DNA of 64,000 bases from Gracilaria caudata (GCA_030374735.1 JASCIV010000001.1:62001-126000), one strand, 5' to 3'. Shown: positions 1-12,255, numbered from the stretch's first letter. Notes: a model not told the origin generated them from the sequence alone. Translations and numbers: made by a program.

Positions 1-454
1 TGGATCGGACCCGAGCCACTTCTGTATCATATGCCAGAAACCGATGCATATTATATGTTGCTCCCCTCCCAACACGGCAATGAAGAACAAGTATGCTCCG
101 GAAAGGTCAATTGAGAGTTCTGTTGTTTGCAGTGTGTGCGCAAACACCGCTGGACGTCCTGGCATCTCTCAGTACAAGAGTCACCAAACTGTCGGCGGTG
201 CAAATACTGACACTTCTATTCGCGTCATGAACCAAATTGTGCCATCTGACGTTAAGCTAATGGCTTATGTTCACACACAGGAGCTGCCAACTAGAAGGTA
301 ATTCAATGAAAATGTGCACTATATTTGTCTCGAGGGATCCGACCTTCTCGCTAGGAGCTCAAGATGCCAACGACCGCGTTTGATTCTGCCGGGAACATCT
401 CATACAACTATATGCAATGACAACCGACTTTAGGTTGATAGACGACGTCGAAAT
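1..454. other. No supported gene
   Basis: A short open frame lies at 44-301 on the plus strand, but it shows no family motif, no low-complexity pattern and no neighbour that supports it. I see no recognisable RNA gene, promoter or repeat here. Confidence 0.3.
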
Positions 455-850
455 GTGAAGAAAGTGCGCCGCTTTCGTTCAAAACATAAGGTGAGAGATA
501 ATGGAAACGCAAGACGTCGCTACGATAAAAGAAAAGCGTCCAAAAGCAGTCCACGGTCAAGCAGTTTACAAGCTGAGAATGCGAGCGAAACACTGGTCTT
601 CATTAAACCGGCTGGAGACAAAGAAGATGATCTGAACTCTGCCACCGACAGATGCCAAGGTGTTTATGAATCTCATACGGTGACAGATGTGTACGAGGTT
701 CATCGTACATTTCATGCTTACAATCCTGCTAAAGTGCCCCACTATGAGGAGGGACATAAGCTCTTAGCGTTTCAATCTGACGGCAGCGGTGATCGCCAAT
801 TCGTCGTGTTAAATCGAAAGCGGGGCTCAAAGCAGGCCAGGACGCGTTAA
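455..850 (+). pseudogene. Remnant of a basic, Ser/Lys-rich dispersed protein family
   Basis: About 131 codons stay open but start at GTG rather than ATG. The first part is strongly basic (many Arg/Lys) and the rest is mixed. Around 670-770 the frame reads TDVYEVHRTFHAYNP, and a degenerate frame at about 54,840-54,950 reads TDVDKVHRWYHT followed by similarly spaced acidic and hydrophobic residues. The two therefore look like relatives of one dispersed element-borne protein family. I do not recognise a function. No flanking terminal repeats are visible, so the parent element cannot be delimited. Confidence 0.35.
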
Positions 851-2440
851 ATTCACACCGAAGAAGTAGACCAAATGCTTACAAGGATGTTATTGTCGTT
901 CAATTGCAGCAGTGCCTGCTACTACTCTTCCTTCTCATTCGTCATCGTTCTTGTCTTGTTCTGCATCGATCAAATTATGAGGGTCCGAATCTGTAGAATA
1001 AGGCTTCAGCGGCTTCAGCGACAATACCGACAGCGCCGATAGGTACATAAATATACTTCTAGGACAAGATGCGCTTGTGCTTGCAGCAAATTCTCTCGTT
1101 CTGAGCGCGGGAGGTGAGGGTGTAAGGAAGAAAGCGTTGCTTCGCACGTAACACAGAGAGCCCAGCTAGGTTAAGGCTCTAACCTACCATGCGGATGGAG
1201 TACATGTATTCGTTTAGCGATTTAGGAATGAATTGGGGAGCGCTGATGACTGGAATGAACACACGTTAAGGAGATCGATTCTTTCCAAACACGCTGCAAC
1301 GGCCACTTCCATGCAAGAAACCATGATTCAGCGCGATATATTTCCCGTTTGCCCCGTGCGACAACGAGATTTGTGATGAGACAAACTACAAGCCGTAACA
1401 CAGGCACGACAAGCTTCGGTTCTGAGTTTGGTTTGAGCAAACGACTGTACTTTGAAGGAAGGAAGCGGTTCATCACAATAAGACATGGAGAAGGGGTGGT
1501 GGAAAATGTGACGAGCTGTGTGAGGTACAGCACCTTGTATCTTACCTTTGTACACTATCGGCATCAATTCCGCGGTTGGACTTTCTGCACAGTTAGCGGT
1601 CTTATTCGTGTAACTTTGCATTTCAGCCATTACGCACCTCTCTATTGTGCTGTCCTTGTTAATAGACGTTCAAGCATTCAATCAAACCCCTGGCTACGGT
1701 ACATTTGGATTCTGGATATATCGTGTTCTAACAGAACCTGCCTAGAACGGCTAACTTAATCTGCGTACGATAGCAGTCGACAGAGCAGTCCATAGCATCC
1801 AATTCATCCCACCCGATGCATCGGGCAGGATCCATCGAAGGAGAGTGGTACTTTCCTTGTATATGTCTCTGAAATGTGTTCATCTGCAAATCATCTAAGC
1901 CAACGAGTGATGAATTAATTCAGGCATTGCAGTACTTGGGATATCCCATATGCTAAATTGCCGGACGGCATCCTTACAATGATAGCTTTCAAAATTGCTG
2001 TCTATCTGTATCAAAGTCAACAAGTACGGTTACATGCACGCATCCTGTAGAATGAACGTTGATACCGCTGAAGGGATTGTCTTTGTTATGCGTGAGGCTT
2101 ACACAGGGCGTTGCCGAAATGCATATATGTTTTGTCGCATCTACGAATTGATGACTTCACCGGCTTCAATTATGAGAAATTGTTAAACCGCTCGCGCATG
2201 AAAGTCTCATTTCCCACGGAAACGGGAACCATAGAAATCGAAGGATTGTCCTCCAAAAAGGCGTTCAACGGAGACTTTTGCCATCCGCTATTTCTGTGTT
2301 TGGCATCAAAATGTATAACGACATTCGGAAAGCGCAGTAGCGGCGCCGGTGAAGCAAATGAAGGACTTTCACTATAGAAGTTTCATACCGAGTACATGCG
2401 CGAAGTACTTTTGGTACTGTTGTACCGTCTGTACAGTAGT
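851..2440. other. No supported gene, AT-richer decayed DNA
   Basis: Only short overlapping frames occur on both strands (for example 1349-1759 plus and 1222-1630 minus). None has a recognisable motif. No tandem repeat, tRNA-like fold or terminal repeat stands out. Confidence 0.3.
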
Positions 2441-3300
2441 TGTGGAAGAGCAGCGTGACGCGACGCGTTCTGTTTTATTCCGCGCCTGCCATGCGTACAA
2501 TTAATGAATCGCAACGCACCATCCACCAGCGGAAGTAAGGACGCATCGGGTGTGTCGGGCAGCGCGACAAACTGATGGTGATGAGGAAGAGGAAGGAACG
2601 AGTTTTACGGCTCCAGAAACAGCGCCAACGCCGACACGCCGGGCAGCGTCGGCGGCCGAGTGGGCAACCCCGACAGGAAGAGGTTGTGCCCGATGGGCTG
2701 GATGCGCGCGCGTGCAGCGTCCAAGGGGGTTCATGATGGTGCGCGCCGACGGAGAAAAACAGTTTATGCGAAGCAGTTACGGCGCGCGCACATAAACACA
2801 ACGATGCCGCGCGTTGCGCGCTGAGCCCAGTGTCGGCGGCGTCGACTTGACGCTCTCCAGGGTACGACGGACGCCACACGTGGCGCTGCCTTCTCAGTAG
2901 GTTCTATCCGCCTTCGCCGCCATCGCATTCTCCGGTTTTTGTCACCTTCGCTTTAACGCCGCCGTGGGATATGACCGCCGCTGCCCTGCTGCTGTCTTAC
3001 GCGCTGCTACTGCTCTTCTTCTTCGCCACGCCCTCGGACTCGCCCTCCGTCCACTCACGTCGGCCACCACGTACCTCGAGCTGGTTGCCGCGCGCACCGC
3101 ATAGCTGTTGGCATGGCGCAACGCTCACCTCGGTCACTACGCGTCGTACGTCCTAATCACGTCATGAAGCATTGCCGACCACGTCATCAACGCCGTCGTG
3201 AACGCCGATCACATCGTACATCACCGTTTGCCGACAAGACCTGTTTACGGCGCCCGCTCTCGTGTGTTGCCCTTGTTCGCGCTACAGAACTATGACAAGC
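2441..3300. other. GC-rich gene-derived remnant
   Basis: Base composition shifts abruptly to GC- and CG-rich, unlike either flank but like the GC-rich host-gene remnants at 22.6-23.4 and 50.9-51.5 kb. On the plus strand an ATG at 2971 begins a very hydrophobic stretch (AAALLLSYALLLLFFFA) that resembles a signal peptide or first membrane segment, but it runs into shifted frames after about 60 codons. On the minus strand 2475-2879 is open without a recognisable motif. I infer the 5' portions of one or two decayed host genes. No function can be assigned. Confidence 0.3.
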
Positions 3301-5890
3301 TTATTTACGTCACTCCATAATCGCTCATCGTCGCCAGTCTGAACCCGCTTCTTAGCTGTGATTTCTGTGCCATAGTGACAAAGCCCTGTGCCTTTTCGAC
3401 GAGCTTGTTGGTCTTCACGCCGAGTGCGCAAGCACATTAACAGCTGCCTCGTCTTTCAGAGCCTTCTTTCACTGCCAGTGCGCTTTGGGCTCGCAACTCC
3501 CACCCGGAAGCCTGTATTCTCAACCACCATATATCCCTGTATGACGCCTCGTGGTTTCCGTAGCCGCCCGATGCTGCGCCGCGTTTTATGCGCTTTTCGC
3601 CGGGTTTGGCCACGCAGCATTACTTTTTTTACCAGAGAATGAGATGGGATGATACCGGCCAATCATTGTGGTCAGCAGGCCATCATTGACTTTTCCCGCC
3701 CGTCTTCTACGTGCCCGACCAACATTATCACCTTGGTCTTGTTGCGTTTGAATCGTCAGTGGTACAAATATCGATCTCAGCTAGAGCATGTGCCCACCAC
3801 CAACCTGTTTAGTGAGCTTCTGTTGCTGTCTACCTTTCTGTCTGTCATGGTCGCCTTGTATCTCAGTTCTGCGCATTTACCAACCTGCACGTCGAAACAT
3901 GCCTCATTCTTCGTGCCCCATGACTTGTTAACATTCTAATCGCTTTGCATATGCTTTGTCCTTAATGCTTCCTGCTGGCTGCTTTCTGTGCATATCACGC
4001 AGTCATGTCCGTCTGTTGCCGTCGCCGTTGCAGTTCCGCTTTTTAACAAGATCTTATGCTCCTTCGTGGCATATGGCAGCGCCTGGCTCTGTCTTTATGC
4101 GCTTTGCCACCTCGGATGATGTGGAGCCCAACGCCAACACTATCACCACGACTTACCGCGCTGCCACTACGACCATCGCGCTCAATGTGTTGTAGGTCAT
4201 TACTATAACCACTCTAATATACACCTCTAATGCGCTGCTCGCTGAAACTGGCTTTCGACGACTCCTGTGGCTACTTATGTTCATAGCCATCTATTTCTTT
4301 TTTTTGGTTGTATGTTACCATCAACCTATTCTGGAGCTGGTTGTATGCAGGCGCCTGGAGTGTGAAGGTTGACAAGGTGTAAAGCCTGTCGCTTGCTGCA
4401 ACGATACACGTTAATACGCACCCATCTGTCATATTATGATTGTAGCAGTGTCAAAAGACGAACCGTAATCGTCGTCAACGTGGTGTTTCATAACGCCCGG
4501 TATTCTTCAACAGTAACAATAACCTTACTAGAAACGAACGCTACCGGTTTATCACATTACGCGTTTTTGTGCACCAGTTGACCTCGTTGACCCCAGTCCT
4601 CCGCGCTGGGGTGAGGTTTTTCGAAGAGACACAACACTACACGCTTCCAACACTGTCATGAGTCAGTCTCGGTGCCATGACAACATTGTTGTACGCATTT
4701 ATAGAGATGCTTCTTTATTGCTCTCGGTACTGCAACGGCCAGTCTTTATTATTATTCAGGATCTAAGAAGACGTCAAATTGAATTGTTTAACCTTGCGCT
4801 TGTGTACATGCTGCTGTGCGAAAGTACAACAAGCTACCAGAAGGGATGGCACGAATCAGCACTCTTTGTTTCAAGAAGACGGTTCCTTCTTGGGTGCATC
4901 TGCACAATAATTGACCACATTAAGCCAATGATCATGACCTTCGTGTCCTTATGATTCTACTAACGAGCTTCAACTCGTAAGCTTCAACTCGTAAACTGAA
5001 AAGACACGAGTTGCTCAGAGAATGACCATTGTCTGTGTTGCTATAGAGTCTTGTCCTTGCCGACTAAGTACCACGCATGGTTTTACTTTCAAAGGAACGG
5101 GAGGCAAAATGCCGCGAAGCTCTACATTAGTAAAGCATCATTGATGTACGCCGCCTGCGCTCGCTGTCAATGTTACTGTCACTGCTGCAACTTCATCGTG
5201 GAGCGAGTGACTCTAGTACTGGCATCAATTTGCTCGAGATTCATTCTACGGGATGCTCTTTCGAATCGAAGCATTGGTCTACCCATTTTGACCACGGCAT
5301 CTCTACAGGTACTTCGCTTCCATGCTTATTAACATTCATGTCACATCATGTGACTCTGCGTAACGAATTGAGCAACGCGAGGAACGCTTCCAAGCTAATG
5401 ACTCTATCGCACTCTAGTTGCCAACCAGCTACGCATACTTCAGCTGAGCAAACAGCTTCCTTTAAATCAGACATCAGTATGTACCTTCTCAACACAAGCA
5501 TCCGCCAGTATCTTTCGAAAGCAATCCTACAAACATACACATGCCCAAGATGAACCTGTCTGTCTTTCGGATCATATTCCCATTCAGTTTTGTTGTTTCA
5601 GTGCACAATCGACGCCATTATTAGAGCTTGAAGGGTGCATCATGACAGAAACGTCTTGCTCATGTGCGGAGGTACAAGCATCCGCCAAAGGTTTGAACCA
5701 TAACGGCGACAACAAATGTTCTTTGGGCACTTGTAAACCTTCGTATCAATGTGACTGTCTGGGCTATGAAATGTGCAAGCGTTCAAGGTGTGCCTTGTAA
5801 GAGAGCGACAACAGCGTGATCCCAAGTGATACGGATTCGTTCGCATGCCATCTCGGTACGGTTACAGCAGTATGCACTACATTTGATTAA
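3301..5890. other. No supported gene
   Basis: Short plus-strand frames (3388-4195 in pieces) are rich in hydrophobic and Cys residues and may be the decayed remainder of the GC-rich gene to the left, but the frame breaks repeatedly. From 4.3 to 5.9 kb I see nothing recognisable except the hairpin at 4582-4621. Confidence 0.3.
4582..4621. other. GC-rich hairpin followed by a T run
   Basis: The bases around ACCCCAG and CTGGGGTGAGG can pair as an imperfect stem, followed by five T residues. It resembles an RNA-polymerase-III or bacterial-style terminator in form only. No transcription unit ends here that I can see, so function is unsupported. Confidence 0.25.
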
Positions 5891-5893
5891 GTC

Positions 5894-6513
5894 ATGGACA
5901 CGCTCGAAGCTGTAAACAACATGCACACGGCAGTCGGGAATGAAAATGACAAATCTGTTGCGAGTATGATGGAAGCGTATAAATCGTTGCAGAGGTTGAA
6001 TATGACATTATGGACGTTAATGATGCACTGAAGAGTATCGGAAGTTTTAGAAACCAACTGACTACACAGGAGAAGGAACAAATTGAAGCCGATGCGGAAG
6101 CCGTGATATCCATGGTTGCTGATTCCGGGGAACTGGCTCTTAAAGGAAGCCAAGAAGCAGAAAAGGTCTATGAAGCAAGCCGCCGCGTTTCATAAATGCG
6201 ACACACAATAAGCACTGCTGAAAGCGATGAAAAGAGAGTCGAACAAGCACTTCATGAAGCACAGCAAAGCGCAGAGGGCAACGGTGAAAAGTGCGCAAAC
6301 TGTGCTTCACTTGAAGCTGAGCTTGAAAGAATCAGGAAGACTCGTAAAGAGACGATCCAAGAATCCACAGATATCTCGAAGAGAAGCCGCGGTAACTGGA
6401 ATGCTGGTGAGCATCGTGACGAAGTTCTGCAATATCGTTCCAGAGCCGCGGAAGGAAACAAAGGGCTGCTTTCGAAGATTGATGAAATCAAGAAGCGTGT
6501 CATTGATGTCTAA
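5894..6513 (+). pseudogene. Coiled-coil protein, broken
   Basis: An ATG at 5894 opens a frame of about 40 codons. It then shifts near 6000 into the frame that runs from 6010 to 6513, which is interrupted by a TAA at 6193-6195. All pieces share a charged, heptad-like, Glu/Lys/Ala-rich composition typical of a coiled coil (for example EKEQIEADAEAV and SLEAELERIRK), so I read them as one gene of roughly 205 residues with one frameshift and one nonsense codon. A CANCAS segment at about 6294 is the only Cys pair. I recognise no specific family. It could be a structural or transposon-encoded protein. Confidence 0.45.
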
Positions 6514-7330
6514 GTTAGAGCAAGCATCATGATTGGGGCCACACACTTTCCGGGTTGATGGATAAAGCGCAATCGTGGAGTGACCAAGTTTTGTTCGAGC
6601 AAATATTTGTATTGACGAACGTTAAAAGTATGGTGCTCCATACATACATATATATATATCTGTTTGTGTTTGTGAGATACAGGTACGTTTATACGCGCCT
6701 TTACTCAATGTGCTGCTGCCTACGAGTTCAACATAACATATAAGGTCGTGAAGGTGTGCCGAACAAGAGCGTTTTGCTACCGACCATTATTGCCCACATA
6801 CATGAATGCATGACACACCCATGTCCAGCGCGATGCTCTATAAGGTTTCTATCGAGTTTCGGAAGTTCCGACGCCAGGGATAGCTCTTGAAGATGAGGTA
6901 TTCAACCCTCTTTGCTTCCCCGTAGATGAACAGAATTTGTGTTGGCGAAAGAGTCATTTTCTAATGCAGTAATTATTTGCTGATTGCAAGCAGACATGTT
7001 CTAAACAAAATGAATTACTTCCCACATAATTTGCTCAGCGCACGTGCGGTACGTGAGTGGTGTGGCAACAGTAGGGAGCACAACTAGCACGACCACCGTC
7101 GCGGACAACCACTCAGAGGCGAAGTTGGCCTTCAAACTTTGAAGCTCAAAGCTCAGGTCAGATTCTTCGGCGTCGATTCGACTTCGCGGAAAGAAATTCA
7201 TCGACCAGTACACAAACAAAGCCAGCAGCTATGCAAGCGGAAAGGAAGTCAGTCAAAGGAGTTAATCTCTATCCTGCTTCCACCCACTTGATGCGCATGT
7301 GTCGCACTTGAGTTCAGTCGCTTCTATCGT
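6514..7330. other. No supported gene
   Basis: Contains a short TATA/CATA-rich stretch at about 6645-6660. A minus-strand frame at 7001-7219 has one hydrophobic segment (ATVVVLVVLPTVATPL), possibly a single remaining membrane span. Nothing else is recognisable. Confidence 0.25.
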
Positions 7331-7338
7331 CACAGCGC

Positions 7339-7818
7339 ATGTGTCAGTCAGCACGTTGCTCAGACGGTGACTTAATACTTGCAAGTTTGCTCAAACGCAT
7401 TCTGTCTTCAGCTGACGCTCGTGCTCTCTCTCCAACCGAAACGCTCCCTTTTCTACCACCTGTTGCAGCGCGCTTTCCGGGTGCCAAGCAAATCCTAGCC
7501 ATTGGCGATGTTCATGGTGACGTCAGGGCTTTTCGTACCGCTTTGCGCTCCGCCGACCTACTCGATAAAAATAATATCTGGATTGGCCGCGAAACCGTGC
7601 TTGTACAAGTAAGAGATGTGCTCGATCGTGGAAATTATGAGCGTGCTCTGTATCGTATCTTGTTCAAGTTACAGAACTCTGCCCTTCCGTCCGGTGGAGC
7701 TGTTCACATTCTTCGTGGAGAAGAACAGCGAAAACTGCACAAACCAGAAAAAGAAATGGCGAACCAAACCAGAACGGCTTCTCCGCGCGGTTTGCCACGC
7801 GCCCCAGCCGCGGTATGA
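7339..7818 (+). pseudogene. Calcineurin-like (Shewanella-like) phosphatase remnant
   Basis: The frame preserves the first metallophosphoesterase motif as AIGDVHGD at about 7498-7521. A Trp-Ile-Gly segment follows, then VRDVLDRGNYE where the family has GDVxDRG, so the first metal-binding Asp region is altered (Gly to Arg). After ALPSGGAVHILRG the family's GNHE motif is replaced by RGEEQ, which lacks the Asn and His needed for catalysis. The frame then runs into unrelated basic sequence. Length is about 160 codons against roughly 300 or more in intact family members, so this is the N-terminal half of a dead enzyme. The order and spacing (Gly-Gly-x-Val before the GNHE position) match Shewanella-like phosphatases, which occur in plants, algae and bacteria. 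Confidence 0.7.
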
Positions 7819-7876
7819 GTTTCTTCACAAGCCACGGGTACTCCCTCACCTCAATCTGCCTGGCTTGCTCCAACTC

Positions 7877-9213
7877 TTACCTGTTTTTCGCGAGTTTCGG
7901 ACTCGTCACTGCAAGCGAATTGTGCCGTAATAGCTCGCTTTGCATAGTTCCGTGCTGCATGTCATCTCCTTTCATGCCATCCAATTGCACACCTGCCATG
8001 TCCAGCGTATCAGCACCTTGCTCTTCCTCAGCAATACCTGAATCCTGTGGCGCCTGTACAGCTCCAGCCTCCAGGTCTTTCTGTTCATCGCTGGAACTAT
8101 TGGACGCCACCACTGCCGATTCGATAATGGTCGGGTCACCAACGACACAGCTGGTCGCGATTTCTTACAGGCTGCCGCAGATCTCCTCTCCATATCATCC
8201 CACATACCGCCCTCTATGGACTGCCTATTACTCCCAGCGTTACTATACGATCCGGAAACGATCGCAGGCGCTGAGGACGGGTGAGCAAGAATGGCTGTGG
8301 TGGTGGGGATTTGGGGTATTCAGAGACATTGGGCTGTCCTTGCTTCCGCGCAAATTGCTGGGACTTTGACAAGAGTCTGGCTCTGTTCCATGAAAATCTG
8401 GCAAATCCAAAGAGCTAGCTGCTACTGCGGGGACGTGTGCGTAGTAGATACGGTGGTTCTTGGTAAGATTTCAATGGGTGAGGCGAATCGTGAAAGCCAG
8501 GATCTGGAAGATGAGGATCAGAGCGATTGCAGAGGGGATGATGGCTGAGCCTACAAAAGCGTCCTTGAAAGCCATGTGGTCGCCCTCATCAACTGCAGCG
8601 TCGGCGCGTGTGATGCTTGAGGGTATGCGCAGCTCGATCTTAGCAACTCCGGACGCATAACGTCACACAAGGTCGCCGAGAATGGCTGCAAGGAAGAGTA
8701 GCCAGAGAGAATAGTGCGGCTCAACAAGATGGACAAAGGAAATACCTTTGATGCGGCGCAAGACGGCCGAGAAGCGGAAATCATCGCGCCGGTGGCGGAG
8801 GAAGATGATCTGGAAGCGAAGGTTCTTGAAAGCAAGCGTCTCATGTAGAGAGCGATATCGCTTTAGGCGGCGCAGAACCGCCAGCCAGTGGCTGACGGTG
8901 CGCCAAAAGCAACCCGGACGGGAGTGATACGCAGGCGCAAGGCGGTATAATCCATCTTGAAATCGTGGTAACGGGACAGTGGTACGTGCTCGATGTCCTT
9001 GCAATGAGGGGATAAGAGCAGGCTTGTCGCCTGCGCGGGCATGATATCAGCGACGAAGAAGAGGGTGAAAGCGAATATAAAGACATGAGCAAACTCGAAA
9101 GAGTGGACGGTGGTGGCCTTAGGATGGGCCAGAAGCGTGTACATGAGGAAGAGGATAGAGGAGAGACCTAGCACCATGAGTTCTCGGTAGACGATGTTCA
9201 GAACCGGCTCCAC
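7877..9213 (-). pseudogene. Multi-pass membrane protein, possibly MLO-like, decayed
   Basis: Minus-strand frames connect through a shift near 8880. The first part (9213 to 8863) reads YRELMVLGLSSILFLMYTL, then EFAHVFIFAFTLFFVADI, giving two membrane segments. The second part (about 8900 to 8460) holds a charged stretch, FRFSAVLRRI, and then HYSLWLLFLAAILGDL, and later a further hydrophobic segment (SAIIPSAIALILIFQIL). A Glu/Asp-rich tail (DEQKDLEAGA...EEEQGAD) follows to 7877. The ELMxLG helix, the charged loop with a Phe-Asp/Arg-Phe segment, and the Trp-containing helix after it resemble the plant MLO topology, but this is from pattern memory and the family call is tentative. At least one frameshift and two nonsense codons make it non-functional. 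Confidence 0.4.
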
Positions 9214-9600
9214 GTGCGAATGCCGCTGTCTTGTCCATGATTAAACACGTGCAGTGTGAGCTGGAACGTGAGCGAGAAGACAATGTGAGCGACTGCCAGT
9301 CACTCAGAGAGTCTTTCGTTCAGTGAACCGTCCCTGGCCTCTGATATCGCTGAAAACGTGGTACGCGCAATGAGGGACGGAGCAGGCGGTGTGTTGTTGC
9401 TGCGGTATGGAGAAAAGGGAAGGCGAATATGCAGTCTTGTCCATTTGCCTTCAACGGCGCCAAGAGATCACACCACGCCAGCCACAGGCTGGTATAAGGG
9501 TACAAGGGTACTCTTTGATGTCCAGATCTGACCCAGCTCTGGCGCACTGGTGGTCAGACCCGTCTGCGGTCTCATATGGGGACAATAAATAAATTAGGAA
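9214..9600. other. No supported gene
   Basis: This spacer lies upstream of the minus-strand membrane-protein remnant and would have held its promoter. I see no clear element in it. Confidence 0.25.
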
Positions 9601-9601
9601 A

Positions 9602-10440
9602 TTGGAGGGATTGCCCGGTGCCCATATATGGGCGCTGTTTCGACCTGGTAGTAATTATCACGGTCATGTTTTGTATTTATTTTGGGCCACCCGCGCCTAT
9701 AACCAGGGTTCACAGGGGAGAAACAGGGCTAGAGTGGATCGCAGGTTTATCGCTCGAAGAGAAAAATCTAGGCTTCGTAAGCGCAACGAAAAGAAAAACA
9801 CACACCAGGGGAAAGATGTCGAGCCTTCCATGTCTGATCCAGTTGACCATGAAGGTGAATATAGTACCAAGGGTGAGGCAAAGAAGAGTAAGAGAACTGG
9901 AACAGAGCGTTTGCGTGATGAAGGAAGTCGTTCTGGTACCCGGAGAAAGTATCTAGGAAGAAAACGACAGAAGGTTCCTAAACTCTGCGTACACCGTCGA
10001 TAAGACGGTCTTGATAATTTTCAAAACATGCCTATCATCATCTAGCTTTTGTGAGAACCCAAAAATAATAGTTCCTCGCAGTCATAGCACTGCACCGTCG
10101 GAGACACCGTCGGAAACATCAAATGAGTACAGCAGTAATACCGATTACGAGGAGGAAGAGTACAGTAGAGTGCCTCAGGTCGGTCTTATGGAACCCGTCA
10201 GACCTTAAAGATCAAATGACAGGGTTAATCACGGTGAGAGCAGTATTGAAAGCAGCAGTAACAGCCGTGGTAGCGACGAATACATTCACAAAGATGAGAT
10301 AGAGAATAGTTTGGGGGGAACGCAGATGAAGACAGCAGAGAAAAAAGGCCGCGACAACTTGCCACGAAGCATCAACGCCAGTAAATCTTCTTTAGCAGCA
10401 AAACATAACCACTCACGGTTCACTAAGAGTAGAAAAGAAT
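9602..10440 (+). pseudogene. Basic/Ser-rich protein remnant of the dispersed family
   Basis: An open stretch to 10,003 is dominated by Arg, Lys, Ser and Glu (for example RREKSRLRKRNEKK). A second frame from 10,011 continues with Ser/Glu/Asp-rich sequence (SETPSETSNEY, then DYEEEEYSR) and, after a stop at 10,206-10,208, with Ser/Asn-rich and Lys-rich sequence to a stop at about 10,440. Composition and order (basic, then Ser/acidic, then basic) resemble the remnants at 455-850, 20.2-21.2 kb and 54.5-54.95 kb. I infer a decayed transposon-borne protein. No catalytic motif is visible. Confidence 0.35.
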
Positions 10441-11718
10441 GATATCAACGCCTGCAAAGACATCCAATCGTAAGCATGATCTTCTAAAAGTTCGAAAGAA
10501 GCAGAGATGAGAATAATGAAGAGTTTCTGCAATATCGCAGGGCTTTGTCGAAGGCCTTGTACCATTCCCCTTGTCATGTAAGAATATCGGAATAATGGTA
10601 GTTCATCATGGTAGTACGTCTTCTTCCTTGGAATCTTTCGACAAATTTCTGCATTAATCGACTGTTATTTTTTAGGTTCGTAGAGAGCTTTTTGGCAGGT
10701 TTCTGCTCATCCATGACGCTAGCGATATGTAAAAGTGTGTTAATGAAACTCAGTGCTGTTTGTGTCTTTGGTTCCCTCTCAATACATGCCACGTTAATCT
10801 TGAAAGCGCGACATCGGGCTAGGGTAGTTCATATGAGGTTTGGAGAATCGTTGATGGCGGACACAGGTGCAGCTGTACTAACTGCTGCAGATTGTATTGA
10901 AGACTTGTTCCGTGTACCCATTAACCACGAAGAAAAATGTGGGTTGTCCATGCTTGTAGTATAGGATAAAAATTAGTCCCATCTTTTTGCAGTTGAATAC
11001 TTTTTTGTTAACATTCATAAAACCGAGAATTCTGTTTCGCTTTAGCCCCTACACACTGCATCAATCCATCATAAAATAATATGGTCAATCGCAACGGATC
11101 CCAAACTCATGAAGTACAGCGAGAGAAGTGTTTCCATGTATTCCCCCAGAGGCGCAACATGTTGCTCAAACATATGATCGCACAATACTTCTTGTGAAGG
11201 TCTGGACAATGTAGAAGTACGCAAACATCGAAATTGAACCGCGACTCATAATACCATTGACCTCTATTACCCATACCCAAAACGGTCTTGCCATGAAGAG
11301 CAGAAAAGTCATAGTGCATGCCCGAGGAGAAATTCGACTGCAGTGGACGAGAAGAGAGTACAAGTTTGTAGAAAACTGAGGGCTGCCAAGTTCAATTATA
11401 ATTAGTCAGCGTGAGGGGACAACAACAGAAACACGCTTTTGTTATTGGAGCAGAGGAGGGGGACAAAACTCGCCCACCCAGGGTACTTATTGGAAATTCT
11501 CTGAGAACAAACTTCCATTGGTTGCTTGTCTTTCACTGCAGCTTTGGTATCAAAACTCTGCGAGAGAGAGATCAGAAAATGGGTGTGTGAGCAATACTTC
11601 GATTGAAGAGAAAGAAGGAACGCCTCTTGATGCGGAGCAGGTAGAATGTGAGTCATCTCTCACGTGGGTGTCGGACGCTACGGGTACAAAAGGTACGGTC
11701 GTATTTGATGATCCATCA
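10441..11718. other. No supported gene
   Basis: A plus-strand frame at 10,608-10,964 overlaps a Lys/Arg-rich minus-strand frame at 10,574-10,792, and neither shows a family motif. The stretch from 11.0 to 11.7 kb has only short frames. Confidence 0.25.
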
Positions 11719-12117
11719 CGTCTGTGTTCCCGGAACGCTAGTTTTTTGCACTGTTCCGCTAGGCAATGTAACTGTTCCGCTAGTTAATTTTTTGAAAATT
11801 TCCGTGTATCTCCTATTACAAAAGCGCTAGATGCGGCCTCTGTTCCTCTAGATTTTTTCTGAAAAATTAACTTGCAGCTATTACATCTGTGCTTGTTGGC
11901 GCGTGCATGAGAAACTACTCCGTATTACATCTGTGCTAGTTCACACATGGTGGGTACCCTGGCCAATACTACATCTCTGCTAATTTAGCTATGCAGTACA
12001 AACTCCACGCTTTTCCTTTCTTGCTATTTCAGCCCCTAGTTTCTACTAGCCAGACCTGAAGTTCACACTCTCATGCTTTTCCATCTTCGCTAGTTTATGA
12101 GTCTAGATGTGGTCATT
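11719..12117. repeat. 400-bp dispersed repeat, copy 1 (GCTAGT-motif element)
   Basis: It aligns almost end to end with 57,704-58,103, with only scattered substitutions. Both copies carry many spaced occurrences of a GCTAGT-type motif (CGCTAGTT, TGCTAGTT, ACTAGCC), the arrangement expected of subterminal transposase-binding repeats in a non-autonomous DNA transposon. The right end contains GAGTCTAGATGTGGTC, which is also the right flank of copy 2. There it encodes SLDVV of the ABC transporter, so the shared tract includes a scrap of host coding DNA. It has no coding capacity of its own. Confidence 0.75.
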
Positions 12118-12212
12118 CATGCTCTTTACTCATCAGTCGTATGCTCCTATTTCGGACCCTACTACTATTTTATCTACCATCCTATCCATTGTACTACATA
12201 CCGCATCCCTCC

Positions 12213-12255
12213 CCACACCGTTCCCCGCACCCGCAGGGTGCGGGGAACGCTGTGG
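12213..12255. repeat. Perfect GC-rich hairpin
   Basis: The core at 12,221-12,247 is TTCCCCGCACCC, GCA loop, then the exact complement. Pairing continues outwards (CCACACCG against CGCTGTGG) with one mismatch, giving arms of about 20 bases. It lies just downstream (on the minus strand) of the multi-intron transcript. It could be an RNA 3' structure or a transposon-end fold. Confidence 0.6.

Noticed and set aside
6640..6665. TATA/CATA run as a promoter or microsatellite
   Set aside because: It is too short and irregular to count as a microsatellite and no gene starts just downstream.
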